The translations under genes were made by a program, and so were the position numbers. This document shows, one piece after another, positions 5,745 through 6,185 of a stretch of 6,185 nt of DNA. The stretch is from Burkholderiales bacterium UBA6064 (lineage in GTDB: Bacteria > Pseudomonadota > Gammaproteobacteria > Burkholderiales > Burkholderiaceae_B): assembly GCA_002428895.1 (NCBI GenBank), contig DIYC01000048.1, forward strand, positions 1-6,185. The letters run 5' to 3'. The stretch's first letter is position 1. Every line of letters starts with the position of its first letter. The notes under the pieces were generated by a model. The model ran no database searches. It had not been told where the DNA came from and saw only the letters and a program-made list of their open reading frames with translations.

Positions 5745-6185
5745 TCAATCCTTAATTCTATTTTTTAAATCGGTGTCCCAAGTGCCGGTTCTCTCACCTG
5801 ATTTCGTAAACATTTTCCAACCATTTGTTGTATTGTGACCATCCACATCTGGGCTTATATAGTTTTTACCATTAAAAAAAACAGGTTGGCCACGTGTGCC
5901 AAAATCAACCTCGATGGGCGAGAATTTACGATCATAACCTAGCTCAGCGGCTTTATTCTTTTGCCATTTTCTTAAATCACCTATGCTATTAAATGGGGGG
6001 TTATTTGAAGAATGATTAAAAATCAACAAATCCCAAACACTCGATGTCCATGCCTGAAACCCACCCAAGAACCCGCCAGTACCTAGACTGACCTCTTGTT
6101 GATAACCACCTAAAGTGGCTTTACTCCGATCAAAACTACTTGCGGGTAAAGAAGTTCCTAAGCCGTTAATCTGCGAAGGGCTATG
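5745..6185 (-). CDS. Polymorphic toxin C-terminal region, predicted ribonuclease (5' end outside window)
   Basis: The frame is open to the right edge, so 146 C-terminal residues of a larger protein are visible; the TTG at 6068 is internal, not a start. The last ~85 residues form a toxin-type domain: PFNSIGDLRKWQKNKAAELGY, then GQPVFFNGKNYISPDVDGHN and GWKMFTKSGERTGTWD up to the C-terminus. The order G-Q-P-V-F-x-N-G-K-x-Y-I-S-P-D-V-D-G-H-N is what I recall for the Ntox21 group of toxin tips on CDI/Rhs-type proteins. The tail (H117, then K-M-F-x-K-x-G-x3-G-x-W-D) also recalls the catalytic segment of colicin E3-type rRNases. D113, D115 and H117 are candidate active-site residues. The preceding region (GGYQQEVSLGTGGFLGGFQ) is a glycine-rich linker or pretoxin. 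Which carrier it belongs to (CdiA, Rhs, type VI or other) cannot be seen. A nuclease acting in competitors after contact-dependent delivery is inferred. Confidence 0.75.
   Translation of the reverse strand, partial: HSPSQINGLGTSLPASSFDRSKATLGGYQQEVSLGTGGFLGGFQAWTSSVWDLLIFNHSSNNPPFNSIGDLRKWQKNKAAELGYDRKFSPIEVDFGTRGQPVFFNGKNYISPDVDGHNTTNGWKMFTKSGERTGTWDTDLKNRIKD

Noticed and set aside
6066..6068. TTG at 6068 as the start of a small 107-aa gene
   Set aside because: The frame stays open to the window edge, with linker-like residues before it, so the gene continues beyond the window.
1..6185. CRISPR array, tRNA or rRNA genes
   Set aside because: No regularly spaced repeats of 20-40 bp and no tRNA- or rRNA-like sequence was seen on either strand.

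Overview
The window opens with the GC-rich 3' end of the housekeeping gene glmS, whose C-terminus has the proteobacterial form (closest by eye to beta- and gammaproteobacteria). After the glmS stop the sequence becomes visibly AT-richer and contains only accessory genes. The region just downstream of glmS is attTn7, a well-known insertion hotspot, so the rest of the window is most simply read as the glmS-proximal end of a genomic island. No tns transposition genes are present here.

Layout, left to right. (1) glmS 3' end, plus strand, ending at 292, with a possible terminator behind it. (2) A stand-alone HNH nuclease gene (457-993), followed directly by an attC-like folded site (993-1057) that suggests it arrived as an integron-type cassette. 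(3) A 294-aa gene (1072-1956) with a C-terminal HEPN-type RNELAH motif, a candidate RNase or abortive-infection protein. (4) A 428-bp stretch with no confident gene but several hairpins. (5) The C-terminal third or so of a HerA-type ATPase (2385-2855), lacking its Walker A half, overlapping an intact 552-aa AlbA_2/Schlafen-like protein with a GHKL-type ATPase domain (2834-4492). (6) A decayed IS3-family element (about 4504-5127) with recognisable inverted repeats, no orfA, a 5'-truncated orfB and one frameshift. (7) On the minus strand, entering from the right edge, the C-terminus of a large polymorphic toxin (5745-6185, partial), followed 6 nt later by its probable immunity gene (5226-5738).

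Taken together, this looks like a patchwork of defence and conflict genes: nuclease, HEPN protein, remnant of a HerA plus AlbA_2/ATPase two-gene module, and toxin with immunity, assembled at attTn7 with help from an IS and possibly integron-type recombination. The plus-strand cassettes seem to be independent acquisitions rather than one operon; the only clearly coupled pairs are herA fragment/AlbA_2 ATPase and toxin/immunity. The strongest leads are the toxin-immunity pair, the cassette-like HNH gene with its attC-like site, and the uncharacterised HEPN protein. All family assignments come from reading motifs by eye; no database search was run.
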